From CAYRFF01 sp964423575 (GTDB lineage Bacteria > Bacteroidota > Bacteroidia > Chitinophagales > Saprospiraceae): a DNA stretch of 15,773 nucleotides. Positions 14,189 to 15,773 of the stretch are shown in pieces; positions within the stretch are counted from its first letter, which is position 1, and every line of letters starts with the position of its first letter. Under the pieces are notes generated by a model. It ran no database searches. It saw nothing but the letters and a program-made list of their open reading frames with translations, and was not told the origin of the DNA. The DNA is taken from NCBI GenBank assembly GCA_964423575.1, contig CAYRFF010000060.1:1-15773 (forward strand), written 5' to 3'. The translations under genes and the position numbers were made by a program.

Positions 14189-15373
14189 TTATGCTTCTGC
14201 TGTTGCATCACCTATATATAGGGCTGCTAGCAGAGCGAATATAAATGCCTGTAAGGCACCTACAAATATTTTCAAAAAGTACATTGCAAATACAAACGGC
14301 ACCCCGATTATTCCTCCTCCTACAGCTCCTCCCATATTAGCTCCATTATTACCCATTATAAATATAAGTCCTACCAGACTCAGAATAATAACATGTCCTG
14401 CAGCCATATTGGCAAATAGTCGTATAAGCAAAGTAAATGGCTTGGTAAACATTCCCAAGAATTCAATCAGCGCCAGAATAGGCTTAACTGCCGTCGGCAC
14501 TCCAGGCATCCAGAATATGTGTTGCCAGTAATTTTTATTGGCTTTTATACTCGTGACGATAAAAACGATTAATGCCAGCGCAAGCGTAACACCCACGTTA
14601 CCCATCACGTTAGCACTACCAGGGAAGAATGGCACAATTCCAAGTAAGTTACAGAATAGGATAAAGAAGAATAGCGATGCTATGAAAGGGAAATATTTTT
14701 CCCATCCTTTCCCTATTGCCGGTATTGCCACATCGTCTCTGATAAAAATGATGAAAGGCTCAAAGAAAGATTGAACTCCTTTTGGTGCTTTCCCTTCATT
14801 GACTATATATCCTTTACTTATCGCATTGAACAAGAATATCATAAAGATTGCCACCAAAATCATGGTTGCAACGTTCTTGGTAATAGAGAAGTCGATAAAA
14901 TTAGCTGAACCCAGATTCAACAAGGTGGCTGCTTCCTGGACTTCATAAGTCCTTCCATTATGCTTGGCGTAATAATTATCTCCGGAAGTAAATGTTCCGT
15001 CTATTGCTACTTTCCCATCAGGGAAGTTACTGTCTTTTACTTTTCTTACGATTCCATGATCAAGTACATATCCGTCAACAGCTCTTGCACCGTTTTCGAA
15101 AGCAGATGACAGAAAGAAAGAGAATTTTCCTCCCTTAAAATCATATAAAATCATCGGAAGCGGAATAGAGAAATCCCCTATAATGTGGAATTCGTTGGCA
15201 TCTGCGATATGATGGAGGACCAAATCGGTATATGTCTCATCATTGGGCTCGATTGATTCTAGTACAGTATCCCCCGCGGATTCTTGTCCATTCCTATCCT
15301 GAGCTATTGCATAATTGCTACTGATACCCAGGAAAATAACGCTACAAATTAAATATATTACTGCTTTCTTCAT
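14189..15373 (-). CDS. atpB: F0 ATP synthase a subunit with N-terminal extension
   Basis: Subunit a forms the ion half-channels beside the c ring. The 394-aa protein is much longer than the roughly 270 aa of E. coli. It begins with a signal peptide (MKKAVIYLICSVIFLGISS, likely cut after AIA at 22-24), followed by about 140 residues outside the membrane. The usual membrane part starts near residue 169; later helices include 228-247 and 258-276. The essential arginine is Arg318 in LLIRLFANMAAGH. The C-terminal helix has GALQAFIFALLAALYIGDA. Signal peptide plus extension is a known trait of Bacteroidetes a subunits; its function is not established. It is the first gene of the cluster, with a promoter motif about 45 nt upstream. 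Confidence 0.96.
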   Translation of the reverse strand: MKKAVIYLICSVIFLGISSNYAIAQDRNGQESAGDTVLESIEPNDETYTDLVLHHIADANEFHIIGDFSIPLPMILYDFKGGKFSFFLSSAFENGARAVDGYVLDHGIVRKVKDSNFPDGKVAIDGTFTSGDNYYAKHNGRTYEVQEAATLLNLGSANFIDFSITKNVATMILVAIFMIFLFNAISKGYIVNEGKAPKGVQSFFEPFIIFIRDDVAIPAIGKGWEKYFPFIASLFFFILFCNLLGIVPFFPGSANVMGNVGVTLALALIVFIVTSIKANKNYWQHIFWMPGVPTAVKPILALIEFLGMFTKPFTLLIRLFANMAAGHVIILSLVGLIFIMGNNGANMGGAVGGGIIGVPFVFAMYFLKIFVGALQAFIFALLAALYIGDATAEA

Positions 15374-15416
15374 CTACGTAAAATCTGTATAATTGACCTT
15401 GTTCCAAAAATCAGCG

Positions 15417-15424
15417 CAAAGGTA
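15417..15424 (-). promoter_or_regulatory. -7 element of the atp operon promoter
   Basis: Minus-strand TACCTTTG is a perfect TAnnTTTG, the form commonest in Bacteroidetes promoters, about 45 nt upstream of the atpB ATG. About 19 nt further up the sequence reads TTTT, a partial -33 box. A leader of about 37 nt is predicted. Confidence 0.6.
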
Positions 15425-15725
15425 GGATTCTTTAGCGGGAAATAAAACTTAATATCAAGATTTTTATCCTTTTACGCTATTTTGACGAAACAAGCGTAAC
15501 CAGCAGCAGGTAAAGGTAAAAAAGTGAAGTTCAATAAGCAATTATCAGTTTATCCAAGCAGATTTCTATCTACTACAGCAGCAGGTATTTCTAACCTCAG
15601 TTTTGCCCAGCATAGGAATATTATCACATGTCCAAATGATTCACATCAACTCGTATGAATATTTTTTAAGTATAGAGCAAAACCGAAGCTTCTCCTACAT
15701 TTGCGTAAGCTGAAACGCCTCCACA
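15425..15725. other. intergenic stretch upstream of atpB, no gene seen
   Basis: About 300 bp with stop codons in all frames and no ORF of note. The 12-mer CAGCAGCAGGTA occurs twice (15501-15512 and 15576-15587). No atpI/atpZ-like gene, tRNA or clear hairpin was found. Confidence 0.5.
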
Positions 15726-15773
15726 CTACCGCGCAACAGCCTTGGCACGTTTCTCGCGTATAACTACGACGTT
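15726..15773 (-). CDS. possible C-terminal end of a gene running off the window
   Basis: Reading the minus strand from the window edge, one frame is open for 15 codons (VVVIREKRAKAVAR after the first residue) and ends in TAG at 15728-15726. The hydrophobic strand followed by a basic tail is a plausible protein end. Another minus-strand frame is open for longer here but has an unlikely Cys/Arg-rich composition. Very little can be concluded from 15 codons. Confidence 0.2.
   Translation of the reverse strand, partial: NVVVIREKRAKAVAR

Overview
The window looks like chromosome of a Gram-negative Bacteroidetes bacterium, most likely from the Cytophagales side of the phylum. The grounds are: a promoter-like motif TAnnTTTG (CAAAnnTA on the + strand) upstream of several genes; an F-type ATP synthase cluster without atpD or atpC whose a subunit carries a signal peptide and a long N-terminal extension; an inner-membrane protein joining HU-CCDC81-type domains to a SPOR domain; and KdsA, which implies Kdo-containing lipopolysaccharide. 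Lineage is inferred from these features only. There is one 100-N scaffold gap at 6575-6674.

Layout. 1-2716 (minus strand): HU-CCDC81/SPOR protein, then kdsA directly abutting it, then a DoxX-like membrane protein. 2717-3155: a non-coding stretch with several palindromes that looks like a dispersed repeat. 3156-4298 (minus): two AT-rich, unrecognised genes for exported proteins, one a probable lipoprotein. 4612-6349 (plus): a two-component system, histidine kinase overlapped by an OmpR/PhoB-type response regulator. 6350-6920: a convergent intergenic region with degenerate repeats, small palindromes and the assembly gap. 6921-8910 (minus): rpsP (ribosomal protein S16), then a 462-aa protein of unknown function with its own candidate promoter. 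9032-10027 (minus): an RmlA-like sugar-1-phosphate nucleotidyltransferase. 10221-15373 (minus): atpB-atpE-atpF-atpH-atpA-atpG, with a strong promoter candidate upstream and a clear intrinsic terminator downstream. 15374-15773 is mostly non-coding and may hold the last codons of one more gene.

Most of the window is housekeeping: proton-driven ATP synthesis, LPS core sugar synthesis, nucleotide-sugar synthesis, translation and envelope maintenance. The 2.7-4.6 kb block and the repeat-rich surroundings of the gap look accessory. I see no new multi-gene system such as defence, CRISPR, secretion or a biosynthetic cluster. The signals most worth a second look are regulatory: a terminator-like stem-loop with a U6 tract between atpE and atpF, the in-frame TAA-TTG junction between the SPOR gene and kdsA, and a stem-loop placed almost at the predicted transcript start of the 462-aa gene.
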